Origin: Zonotrichia leucophrys gambelii
Lineage: Eukaryota; Chordata; Aves; Passeriformes; Passerellidae
Direction of reading: 5' to 3'
Assembly (NCBI RefSeq): GCF_028769735.1
Contig: NC_088171.1
Coordinates: 92,178,912 to 92,242,911 of the forward strand
DNA: 64,000 nucleotides
Shown: positions 1 to 12,800 of the stretch, in pieces
Numbering within the stretch: the first letter of the stretch is position 1
Layout of the letters: every line of letters starts with the position of its first letter
Translations under genes and position numbers: made by a program
The notes under the pieces: generated by a model
Told to the model about the DNA's origin: nothing
The model's input: the letters and a program-made list of their open reading frames with translations, nothing else
Database searches by the model: none

Positions 1-755
1 AAGCCCAGCTGAGAGATGAAGCAACAGAAACAACATTTAACTGGTGCTGGTGGCAGCATTTGCACAGAGATAGTTACTGCAGCTCACCTGACATGGAATA
101 TAGAATTGAGAAAACAGTCTGAAACAGCTTTCAGAAAAAAATAAATCCTGAATTTTGTGAACCAGTAGCTGCCAGAGTGATTAATAATTCCTTCACAGAT
201 TCTGGTCCTTCTTCAGATTTCTTTTTCCATGGGTAGTCAACCTCTTTGCAAAGAAGCTATGGAGGCTTGTAAGGACCAACAGACAGTCAAGAACATCTTG
301 CCTACCTTAATCTTAACAGATTAAAACTGCCAACGGAGAGCAAAGCTACAAGTTATGAGAAAGACAGGCCTACCCACAGCACCACAAAAGAAAAAAGTGG
401 CACATTTGGGTGACACTTAAAGCCTCAATGATCTTAGAACAAAAGCTAACAAGCAAGGGACCACCACAAAAAGGATGACAACCTGTCATTGAGAAGCAAA
501 ATGTTGCCCAGAACAGAACACACACACAAAAAAAGCCAAAACAGATACATGATGATGGAATACTAAGAGAAATGTGCTATGTAATTAATATCTTTGTTAC
601 TTAAAAATTGTAAAAGAAGACAATTGAAGTACATTTAACTGGAGGTTTTGACCATGCCTGAACTGCTACAGGTTGGCAGGGTGTTAATACAGTGAGTTTA
701 ACCACTCCTTTCCTCCCAATAGTAAAACAATTCTGGACAAGATTAAGTTACTTAC
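1..755. other. Intron of the zinc-finger gene, no further feature seen
   Basis: Downstream of exon 12. I saw no exon with acceptable borders and no recognisable repeat. Confidence 0.5.
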
Positions 756-857
756 TGCTGCTTTCTTTTCACAAAAGGCCTTCAAAGCCTCCATGAGTTC
801 CTGTGTAATGCGAACAATAAGTGTTGCTTCTGAGTCTGAGGTGATGTGAAAAGTCTC
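756..857 (-). CDS. Zinc-finger gene, exon 12 (last one in the window)
   Basis: 34 codons, beginning ETFHITSDSEATLIV and ending ALKAFCEKKAA, between acceptor TTTTTCGACAG and donor GTAAGT. The segment looks amphipathic-helical. The intact donor shows that the transcript continues below position 1; I found no further exon in 1-755. Confidence 0.75.
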
Positions 858-3800
858 CTGTCGAAAAACATGGTTAGAACTGGTCATTAGGAGCCAGAGG
901 GTCAAATACACAAACAGATCAAAGTTACCCTTTGATTTTTGTATAACCAAATTTATACTATTGGTTAACATATGGCATATATAATAAATGTATACAAAAA
1001 TATCAAAAAATAAAATTGGGAGCATAATTATGGCCTGATAAAAGGTAAAACATAAACTTGGATTTCTGCGCCACTCCTGTACTGTCAAGTCCATAAAAAT
1101 TTTGTTGCAGACAGAGAATGGCACAAGTCCTAAATTTATATTATCTGTGTAGAAAATTGAATAAAAAATAAGCTTCAGGCTGATTACTAAGTAAATGAAT
1201 TTATAAGTGATTACAGTAAGTTAAAAGAATATAGGCAGTCTTTTGTGAGGAATAGCTGTGATTCCTGTACATAAAAGTCAATTAACTACCAAGTTTTTTT
1301 GTAGTTTACTGATTATCCCTTAAGACTTGCTTTTTCTCTCTCTTTCTGAAGTCACAAGTAACCACAGTGTGGAAGACATGAAGCACTCATTTCAAAACAT
1401 TCTACTTCTGATTTTGGAGTGTAAACACAATTCGAACTCAAATGAAACCTTCCAATTGCCTTGGGCACAGGACATTACTTTCCCAGAGTAAAAGTCGGAT
1501 ATTTTCATAAACCCAAAAGACAAAATGAGGCTTACTATGCCACTGTCAGCAGCAACAGAACTGATAAACTTTCCCCAGTCACTCCAAGACCAGCAGCTGT
1601 GCTCTCTCTGGCAGCCAGACCAGACTGGCTCCTCTTGCTGAGCATTATCAACAATCCCATTAGATATGGGCAGCCAGCAGCACTTAATCACCATCAGTGC
1701 TGCTAATTAACACTGTTTGTCAGGGTGGCTCCTCCTCCTCAGCAAAGGGGAGAGCCACATTTAATCCAGCCAATTGCTTTGAGCTAAGCTACAGCTGCAC
1801 GAACTTTTGAGGGCAGAGTCCACTAAAATAGAAATTAATGTTGCAATGTTGCAGTCAAATGAGTTTGATCAGTAATCAGAGGCTCTTTCAAACAATATTC
1901 ATTGCATTGTACTGGTAAAACATCCCAACTCTCATCATAATTATTTTACATACATACCAAGAACTCCAGAGCTTTCTGTTTCCGAACAGGATCATTCTGT
2001 GTGATTGAAAAATAAGGAAAAAAATTAAAAGACTGAATTTTACAGCAGTTTTTGCATCATCTTGTACAGAACAAGACATTTTAATCTTTTATCCAACAAG
2101 AAAAGTCAACACGAAGAAAAGATAATTTTAGGTCAGAGCCATAAACATGTAACTTTAGATCTTCAGTATCAGTTTGGTAGCAGCTACACAAACACAACTG
2201 CTTTCCTTCCAATACCAGGAAGAACACATTTCACATCTAAGCCACACACCTACAGGAGCTATATTCCCCAGCCTTTCCTCACTCAGGAACAAAATCATGT
2301 TAAAAAAGTCAAGTGCTCAGCTGCATTTAGCATAGTACCTGACCAGCCACACAAGATAAAAACAAGGCATTCTCAGTGTTTGTCTCCAGAGCTAATCAGG
2401 ACAGCTATTTCAGTGATCATTTGGAATTTCACCTTTGAGTTAGAAAAAGGGATTGTAAATCTTTAGATATATTTTAAGATTTAAACCAAACTTTCAGTAT
2501 AGAATAGTCTTGATCTGAAGAGGGACAAAACAGGGAAGGGGAGACGGCAGAACAGGCTGGGAGAACTGGCCTGGAGACATTGGCTCTGAGACTCTCAGTG
2601 GCTCTGAACAGGATTTATGAGAGCTAAGGTACTGTATTCTCTTCCCCTCTGCTGTGATGAACACAAAACTCTGACTCATTAGGTTAATTGCTTCTGCAAG
2701 AATATTAATAAAATACTAAATGAAGCCAAAGAATAAGCATTTTCCAGGAAAAAAATAAAAACAAGCATAAAGAAACTGCTACAAAATGAGAACTTGTGGG
2801 TATGTGAACCCCTGTGTGGAGTTACTGACTCTACATACCTCTGGCTTATAATCATCTTCCCACCTTAAAAGAAAAAAAATTACAGTATTAAGATGCATTC
2901 TAAAAATTACTAAAACACTGAGTTTACTCAAAATATTTCAGTTTCCAAATTTTTATCACTTACCAATACTGGATATCTTTCTCTAAGAAATAACAGTGTT
3001 TTAAATATGTAAAGGTCCTTATTCTGAGTGACTCTCAGAGAGACCAGCAGTGCAGATGAACTTCTTTACAAAACAGCTAAAGGACATGACTAAAATAATG
3101 GTGAGTTGGGCTTTTTCTTCCTATATAAACAGCTGTTTATAAAACTTACTCAGCCAATGATATCCCACATAGAATGGAAGCAGCTTGAAATTTTAATTGC
3201 AATTACTTTTTAAGTGCAGTATTTCAAAAGCCATAGCTGCTACTTCCTCACAGACAAAAAGGAACAATTTACAGAAGAGGAGTAAGTACAGTGGAAAGAC
3301 AATATAAAATATTTTCCAATATGTCATGATGTTTGCTACAGAAAAACAGGTTAAAAATTTCTGTTTTGATTCTCCTGTGCAGGTATTACTCTCACCTTGA
3401 TTTCTTCTTCAATGGGGCTAGAAAATAAAAAAGAATTATTAGCAACATCACAAGGTTTGCACTGTATTTCTGCAACATTACACAAACAGAACAGTTACTG
3501 GCTGTGAAGTGGCTGTGGTTTCTGCAAAGGGCAGGATTCAGCAGCAAATGGCACACACACCCATCTCAGAAACCAGCAGGCATCCTTGCTGAAAAGTCTG
3601 TGGGAGACCTGTGCCCTGAAGGCTCTGCAGGGACTCTACAGCACCTGTGCTCAGGCACCTGAACCCCACACAAGAAGGTTGTATGCAATAAACTGAGGTG
3701 GGCCTGTCTCCTCCATGAAAAAAAGTTACAAGGTCTGCATGTGGGTTTTTTCCAAGTAAATACCAGTGAACCTAAAAGCTGTACATACAATAGCTAAGTT

Positions 3801-6800
3801 TCTAACAAGAAGTGATAGGGGTTGGAATGTGTGATCATCTCACCTCTATCAGTGTATAAGCATGAGGAGGGAGGGAGGGAAAGCTCATCAAAACAAGGCA
3901 GTCTAAAACAGTACCTATGCTTCAGAGAACCAGCTACTGCAGGGTACATAACTTCTCACCTCTTAAGCATTGTGTTCCAGGATAAGCAACAGGACATGTA
4001 ATAATTTTCTGCACAAGTGACCCCTTTGGCCCTACAAGACAAGGCCAAAAGCCTTGTGTTGCCATGCTAACCAGCTCCTATTACAGTGACTTGAGGAGGT
4101 CTCCATGGTGAGAGAAGGACGAGAATTTTGTTTCTTGATCAGAAGGCTGGATTTATTGATATATGATATATAATACATTATAACTATACTAAAAAGAATG
4201 AGGAGAGAAGTTGCAGAGGCTTGCTAAGCTAAGAATAGAATAGAAAAGAATTTATCACAAAGTTCTGTGTCTAGGGAATCTGTCTCCGAGCTGTGATTGG
4301 CCCCTAATTGTACACATGAAAGATGAGCCAATCACAGGTGCATCTTATTGCATTCTACAGCAGCTGATAATCATTGTTTACATTCTTCTTCTGGGGCCCT
4401 TGCTTCCCAGAAGATGCACAATCTTAAAGAAAGGATTTCTATGGAAAAATGTCTGTGACATGTTCCCATTGACACAGTTTAACACATGCTGATGGAGCTG
4501 TTGATGTCCATTTCATCACTCATACCTGTGTATTAGCAGCCTTTCTTAATTATATCCCCAAACTCACCCTCACTGACAGAAAAGAGTTTTGACATCTGCC
4601 AATGTGATCTAGTCTAAAGTTACTTACTGCTGCTAACCCAGTAACCACGATTTCCTTCTAAATAACCAGAAGGGGTTTTTTTGGAATTCACTTCCTAACC
4701 AGAGCAAACCTTTATACTGAAAGGCACAACACTTTTGCAGGTAACTTCCCTCTTGTCCATTTTTTCAGTTTCATATCCTGTAGGACTGGGTGGGATCACT
4801 CTTTTTCATGTTCTAGATTGATATTTGACTGTGTCTTCCACTTCTACAGAAGTCTGCTGACTTGACTGATGTCAGTTTACTCTGAACTGAGAATTACTCA
4901 GCTAATTATCGGGTCACACTCCCTCTTCTTCACAAGAGACACAGAGATCAAAGACTTTTGTCACCTTGTTTTGCAGACCAACATTTAAAAGTACAAGCCA
5001 CAGAAGCCCCAATGACCAATAAAAAGAAGAAAAAAAAAAAAGTACTGCTGTGGCAGGCTCCTACAGCGGGACTCACGCTGACCAGTTCCGTAGATCTTTG
5101 AAACCTTCACCCACTTCAATCAAACCCACCTTCCTTCTGATATTAACACTAGGGTCAAGAGGTAGCAAGGAGGCTATTCCTCCAGACTGGCATCATTAAG
5201 GATCTACAGCACAGCTACAGTAACAAAAGATGTAACTCAGCCATCCTGTATGAGGGAAGATGCTGGGTTTATGTTTGTGGCTGTGGTTTCCATCACTTGT
5301 TCCAATGGATTTGCTAAAGAATGGTAATTTCCACTTTCACCAGGGATTTAGCATAAGTCTTCTGATGATGTAAATGAGGTAGAGGAGACCTTATCAGCTT
5401 ATTCAGAGAAAGCCATCAAGTACCACTTTTCCACACTTTTTTACTTTCCTCGATGAGCAATTACCGCAGTTATCAAAAATACTTCCGGAACCACGAAGTT
5501 AAAAAAATCTAAAGAAGACTGGAAGTCTGGCAATTTCCTTCTTTCATCACTTCAAAATCACAAAAACCAGAAAAATCTCTGAAAACATTCTGTGGTGTTA
5601 CAAGTTGAATGTTTTACATCAGTCAAACCCTTTGGGTTCAACCAGTAAGTCAAATTAGGCCAAATATCAATTACATCAAATCTACTATATTCAAGAAATT
5701 CACACACTTACATGAGGTAGCTGGTCTTATGTAACCTTCCGTCTAAAAATATAAAAAGGTTCATATTAGACTTTCTGACTAAAATTTCATAACAGTATCT
5801 ACTGCAACTGCCTTTAGGAAAAGAACAAGTACTTTTATTTATGCCAACATAATTAAATTGAATTAAATTTCTCACACACAGATATAGATTTCTGTAAATA
5901 TAAATTAAATTTGAGAAAAAAAATTGCTTAAATTTGAAAAAATTTAAGTTGCAAAAATTAAAAATTATTGAAGTTAAAGTAATAAAATTTCTGAATCACT
6001 GAATTCAGACTGAGCAATTTTCAATTTAAAACATTTAAAACCTTAAAAATATAAAGCTTTCGCCTTTTTCAGATTAATTTCAATACTACTGGTTTTTTCC
6101 CTGGATCTTTCAGGGCAACCTAAAGGTAAGCCTTAGTTCAACCCACTGTTTACCTTCCTAGAAATACACAGAAAATTTAAGAGGCTTTGCCTGCAGTACT
6201 TTTAAAATTTACTCTATTAAACATAAATGCACTGATAAAAGACACATGAAGAAATATTCTACATTTACTTCCAATTACCTTATACATTTTTAATCCTTCA
6301 CTCTTCTCCAGCTCTCCTGCTAATCGTCTGAAAAACGAGACTTTGCATTCTTTTGTATCTTTTGTTTTTTTCTTTATTTTATCTGGAAATTCTTTAGACT
6401 GTAAACAAAACCAGCTTGAAAAGGTTAATATCAAAATATATCACAGTATTAAAAAATTTACACATTTCGCCTTCGAGACAAACTTCCAAAAGACTGGTAA
6501 ACATTGATTTGAATATTATGAACTAATTTCTTCTCTGCAATATATCTACTCAAATTTAAAGTTACTAAAGTAGTCTTCAAAACAAAAAATGGATACCATG
6601 CAAAGCTTGCTACCAGAAGGAAACACCCTCTGTACCAAATCCAGCAATGCTATGGACTTGCTTTGGAATAAAAAAGAATCCCATTGTTTTTGGAACCTGA
6701 TCCTGAAAGCAATCTAAACACTTAGGAACAGATTTTGGAGCTGAAACAGACAGGCAGCCCTGGACTGCACTGCCTCAACAGCCCATATCATCAGAACTCC

Positions 6801-9800
6801 TCATGTTGGCCTGACCCAGAGACAGTCAACTATACTGGCAATTTATTATATGGGGGTTTAAACTTCAAATGATCTAATTATTTAGAAAAAAAAAATAACG
6901 GGAGTATCATAACGAAATTTTGATCAAAATGCATCAAAATTACTCACAATGTATTCTCTTCTGTGTTTATATCCACTAAGATGTTCTATCATAGGTGCCA
7001 CCTCTGAATTACACCCACACAGCCTGCACTCGTAGCGTGGCTCTCTTCTTCCTTCAAATCTGACTTCAACCACATGTTCTAAACCTGTAAAAGCAAGAGT
7101 TACAAATATTTCTATTTTACTACAGATTACTGAAACTAATGTATTCTTTACAATGCTGCTCATCAAATTCAAAATTAACATGTGAAATTATTCCATTTTC
7201 AGAATTTGACACTCCTTCAGGATCACTTCAACACTTCTATGGACTTATAACCCAATCAGCTAAAGTTATCTCTTTCCAATATCTTATTATGAAAGACACC
7301 ATCTATGGCAGATTTCAAAGCTCACCAAAAATATTTAATGCATCTTTACTCCTGTCTGGGATATTTTTTCAAGAAACTAAGAAAGAGAATGAGAATAGGA
7401 AATGCCCTACAAATGTCTAGATTTAAAAACTGCATTTAAAATACCTAAGTCAAAGACAATTTGGACAGTATCTGAGTAAAAGCAGATGTAGGAAAGACAT
7501 TAATCACTTCACAAAACTGAATCTTTCACAATCTGGAAATGTTCCATAAACTTTTAAGGATCACAAGAATGAAAATGGGAATATTCTTCATTTTTCCTAG
7601 AAATTACTGAGACAGTTCCTTTAAAGTATTCAGAAACCTTCAAGTTTGAGGCGTCTTACCTAGCATGAAAAGTTTTATTCTGAAAAGCTTGAACATAATA
7701 AATTTAAAAGCAGTTTAAAACAAATACGAAAATCCTGCAGCTGTTCCCTTATATCATAATTTCCAGTACTCTGTATTTGGATGGATTGATCCCAGCCAGC
7801 AGCCAAGAACCACATAGCTGCTTGCTCACTCACATCCACACCCCTCAGCAGGGTGGGGAGAACACGGGAAGAACAAAAGCAACAAAACTCATGGACTTAA
7901 AGACAGTTTAGTAAGTTAAGGAAAGAGGGGTAAAAAATCCCCAAGACCAACTAACACGCAAAAACCCATCGCTCACTGCCCCACAGGCAGACTAGTACCC
8001 ACCCACAGTCTCTGAACAGCCACCTTGGAAGTTAAACTCTGCTTCCTCCCTTCTTCTTTCTTTACCTCAACTGTGATTACTGAGCACAACCTTTCATGGT
8101 ACAGAATATCCTTTGTGCCAGTTTGGGTCAATTGCCCTGGATGTGCCACCTCCCAGTCTCTTGCCCACCCCGAGCTTACTCAAGGGTGAAAGCCCAGAAT
8201 AACAAAACAGTCTTGATGCAGGTGCACTGCTCAGCAACAGGAAAAACCACTGGGGTGTCATCAAAACTGCTTCAGACACAAATCCAAACCATACAGGCTG
8301 CTATGAAAAATTCAACTCCATCTCAAACCTGCTATATTATCATACTGCTAAATCTTAACTCTGAAAATAAATTATCACCAAATGAACTTAAACTGTTTTT
8401 GCAACCAAAGTGTTTTCTATTACAAATGCTTATAGTAAAGTATTAATGTTAAAAAGCCTAGCAATTTATTAGGTGGAGACAATGCACTAAACAGAGAAAT
8501 TTTCTGCTAATACTAGGAAATTTGCTACTTAGGCCTTCATCAGAGAACCTATTTCTCCAGGCCACCATGACACACTTGGAACACTAAGGCCACTGACAAG
8601 CAGCCTTGCTACTCTCCTAAGGGTTTCTAACCTAGCAGTTAGAAAGAAAGCATTAAAATTAATCTCACTACTTCCAGTACAGCCAAGGACAGTGAGGAAA
8701 AATATCTCACAGAGTGGAAATATCTGTATATCCCACCAAATGGAAAGCCTCAACGAACCACGACTGATGACAAGTCACCAGTGGCATGAGGTCCATTTGG
8801 AGGCCAGAAGGTAGCAGCGCACCCCAGGGGTCAGTACTGGGGCCAGTCCTGCTCAAAACCTTCATTAATGATCTGGATGATGATGCAGAGCACACCCTCA
8901 GCAAGGCTGATGATGACACATAACTGGGAGGGATGCAGATACACCAGAGGGTTGTGCTGCCACCCAGAGGGACCCTGAGTGCCTGGAGCTGGGCTGACAG
9001 GAAGCTCAGGCAGATCAGCAAGGGCAAGTGCCAAGTCCTGCATCAGAGAAGAACAAGCACCAGGGCATGCTGGGGGCTGGCTAGCCAGGAAGAACACTGG
9101 CAGGAAAGGGCCCAGTGGACAGCAAGCTGAAGATGAGCCAGCAAAGGCTGATAGTATCCTGGGCTGCACAAGGAGTGCTCACAGCAGGCTCCTCTCAGCA
9201 CCAGTAGAGCCATTCCTGGAATGCTGTGTCAAGTTCTGGACTGCACAGTACAAGAGACAAGGGCATATGAAGGGCCATGAAAATTACAACGGTACTAGAG
9301 CATCTCTCCTATGTTCAGCCTCAAGAGGAAATCCCACCCCTGTGTATAAATACTTGAGATGAAGGTGCAAAGAGGGAGCTGTTTTCAGTGGTGCCCAGTT
9401 GCCAGGACAAGAGGCAACACAACAGCACAACTGAAGCAGGAGATACTGTCTGAAGATCAGGAAACATGTTCTGACTGTGCGGGTGACTGAGTACTGGAAC
9501 AGATTTTCCTGAGAGATTGTAGTTCTTCACCTGAAGATTTTCAAAAGCCATTTGACATGGTCCCAGACAACCTCCTCTGGGACTTGAGCAAGGGTTAAAA
9601 TCAGCATAGGCCCCTCCCAACCACAACCATTCTGTGACCTGGAAAAAGCCTCTTGACTTAAATGGTTCTGCCAGGAACAAGTTAACAATTAAGGAGGCCT
9701 TTATAATACCCAGTGCATTAAACTAAATTTAAAATGGTATGAGATAGGTCAGTTATTAAATACATTACAGAAAATGAAACAGTAACTAAAATCCCACCTT

Positions 9801-12800
9801 TTATTTCAAAATAAAGTCATTTGGTAACAAATTCAAAGGCATGCAATTTATAGAACAAAAAACCATACCAACTAGAGGCTCTTCTCTTCTGGGATCATTC
9901 ACAAAATCCTTCAGACAGGTTATGTACCCTGTGAATGATCTCTTCACTGAAGTAAAAAATACACACAAAGAGACATTACACATTATATAGTTTACACATA
10001 ATGTCTATGATAAATAAGTTTCTAATGGGAGATTAATGGTGACAAAAGTCATTTGCACTCTGAAATTCATAAGGAAAACAGGCAAGACCTCAGTCCCCCA
10101 GAGAAAAAATCCAACACTTTCTCTTCCATAACAATTTTATACACAAGGATCTAATGTCTCTAAGAAAAGAAGCAAATAAGCAAAACAAGACTTCTAACAC
10201 AATTCAGTTTACTGAGGAAAGGCATGAAGTTCACATGCATAGCATGTCCCACACTGTGTCAGTTCTCATAAAAAAAAAGAAAAGCCATCAACCTCCTCCC
10301 ATCAAAAACCTAACACTCATACAGTGTTCTGGGACTGCTTGTTTGGAGTCTGAAGTTCAAGAGTTATACTGCCTTAAGGCTAACAAAAACCACAATTTTC
10401 ACTAATACAGCAAATACCTTTTGAGCTCTGGGCAGCCCAAAGGCTGCACAGACACACTCAGTATATTCCTGAACTAGCAGTGTTTCAATCAGGGCTCTAT
10501 CTTGCCCCTCACTGAGTTTTGATAGCCTGCTTTTTGCTCTGCCTAAAACACTTCTAAAGCATTCCTGCTCAGCTTAGAACAACAGCAGAGTTCAGCTAAA
10601 ACAACCTGCAAAATAATCTCAACGAGACACTAAGTGTATTCAAATGTTGGGCATTATAAAAGACCATGATGAAGGGTTAAAAAACATATTTTTAATCTGC
10701 AAAAAAAAAAAAGTGCAGAACTAGAATTCATCTACCTAATTACATATAACTGACCAATGAATTGTGTAAGAGTAATTAACACTGCTAGTTTCTTCAAATC
10801 AGAGCAAACAAGTAGAAATATCACAAGCATGGAACTGTTACTGTATTCTTTCCCACTAGGATGTCAGGTTATGGCTAAAAAAACCCCAAAAAACTTCACA
10901 AGAAGAGGTAATTTCATATTCATCCTTAAATATTCACGCCATTAGAAATATGCCTGTGCTACTATGCTATCAAGTCAAACTCCAAAATTGAACACAAACA
11001 AAAACTTCACTAAGTTGCACCATTTAGATGAAAAACCTCTTGCAATATAACAGTGCTACAAAATACCTGTGGGACACCTCCTGCCACAGCAACAATATGG
11101 CCCACTTTCACCAAAAGTTCAGAGTCTTCTTAAAATCTTTGTTTTGGTGGGGTTTTCTATCACCTGAGGTGACATGCAGCAGTAGCATGTGATAGAGTCA
11201 ACATGTAACAAGCTGGTGTCCAGTAATTCATCTCCACAGACAGACTTTCATCAACACTGAAATGCATGAATTTGTGTGCCTGTGCAGCAGCTCAGTGTGA
11301 GCTGGTTATTTCCAAGCTGACAGAGAATTGCACGTGATCTTTTGGACTTAATATGGAAAGATGCATGCAGAAAAAAGTTACAGGTTTGGTCAAGGTAACA
11401 GCCATTTTCTTCTTGTTTCCTAACACACAACTAAATACTTTTGTCTTAACAGCAAGCAACCCATGCTGTTCTTGGTTTATGAGCTTTTGGTTTGTCATAT
11501 TTTCACTGTCCTCTGAGCATGCTGCAAATTTTCTTATTGAAAACTTCACCAACTAAAAAAATACTAGCTAGATTCATTACAATATTGTCAGATAATCATG
11601 AAGACAGAAACTATGTCTCAAGTTTGAAACTTTTTCCATAAAAATACTTGTAACTTCTTATTCTCCTAAGATCTTTTTTTTACATCAATGAACCAGTGCA
11701 CAGAAGAAAAGCAATGGTCCCAATGGTTGCATGAGAAAAAGGCATCATTTATATTCAGGTACCTCGTCTGAGCACTCGGTACTTCATCGGAACTTGGATT
11801 AGAGCCGAAGAACCTAGGATAAGAGTTTGACAGTCAGATTACTTCTTCTCATTTGCTTTTATTAAGTACTTAGTAGATCACTGACACATATTACAGAATT
11901 GAACAATATCTTCATTTTGCAGTTTCACATAGGCTCAGTATTCCATCTTGGTAGTTTTCTTTTTTAACTTCATTGCTCTAAGTCTCCCACTCCACTCCCC
12001 TTCTCCAACAACACAAAATACCAAATACACAAATGTCACAGAAACCAGAATATTCAATGTTTATTTGATTTTTAAGTGCTTTTTATATTGGATACTTATT
12101 TTAATTATTTTAACTATGCAGTATCATGCTCAACAATCAATCTGTGTTCCAGATATCCAACAAAAGCTTCTGGTCTAAACATTCAGAGACTAAACAGTCT
12201 CAGACAAAATTAATATAGTCATTAAACTGCATCTTCTTTTACACAGGGGTCTGTATCTATTCCTAACCACTCAGAGCTTCAAAATGAATGTTAAGGTGTG
12301 CACTTACACTGTTGGAATTTCTCCCTTGCCCTTCTCTCCCTCAAATCCACAGACACACAAACCACAGCGCTTTAATGACGTTGTCAATGTTTTGTAAGTC
12401 ACAACAATCAAGATTAAAATAAGGTGATAGATTAATACTCATTTGATGGAAAAAGTGTAAGGTAAATGATTAATTATTTGCACACATAATTCCTAATTTT
12501 GAAGTAATAAACTTTTCTACAGTAATGGCAAACACAACATGTTGCATTACAAAAATTTTATTCCTCTTTCTGCATAGGGAATCAAGAGATAGGTATCAAA
12601 GCTATAAATGAAATAAAATCAAGGTTACAAACATTTTGCAAACAACTCTCCAATATTAACATAATGGAAGGGGTACGGGAAAGCATATCTCCCTTGATTC
12701 CTTAAAATAAATTATGCATATTTTTCAGTTAAAAGTTTTAAAGTATCTGGTAGCAAGAAGATCCCCAGGCATTTTCCAATTAGAACAATTACTTACTGTC

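Larger units (their letters stand above)
3418..6278. other. Introns between exons 9, 8 and 7
   Basis: Contains the solo LTR at 4085-4460 and exon 8 at 5712-5742. The rest is AT-rich; 5820-6060 is very rich in A and T. Confidence 0.5.
7085..9868. other. Intron between exons 6 and 5
   Basis: Filled mostly by the LTR at about 7775-8290 and the CR1 fragment at 8740-9650. Open frames in 8529-9680 fall within CR1 sequence. Confidence 0.6.
9947..12307. other. Introns between exons 5, 4, 3 and 2
   Basis: Apart from exons 4 and 3, unique sequence. Short ORFs at 11292-11556 overlap on both strands and look random. Confidence 0.5.

Noticed and set aside
8529..9680. Cluster of 60-130 codon ORFs
   Set aside because: They lie on both strands of a broken CR1 element and share no frame with its protein.
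9869..9946. Use of the downstream AG (after GAAGAG) as acceptor of exon 5
   Set aside because: It would also repair the phase, but it bypasses a much better CAG 7 bases earlier. The 26-nt exon explains the phase with standard sites.
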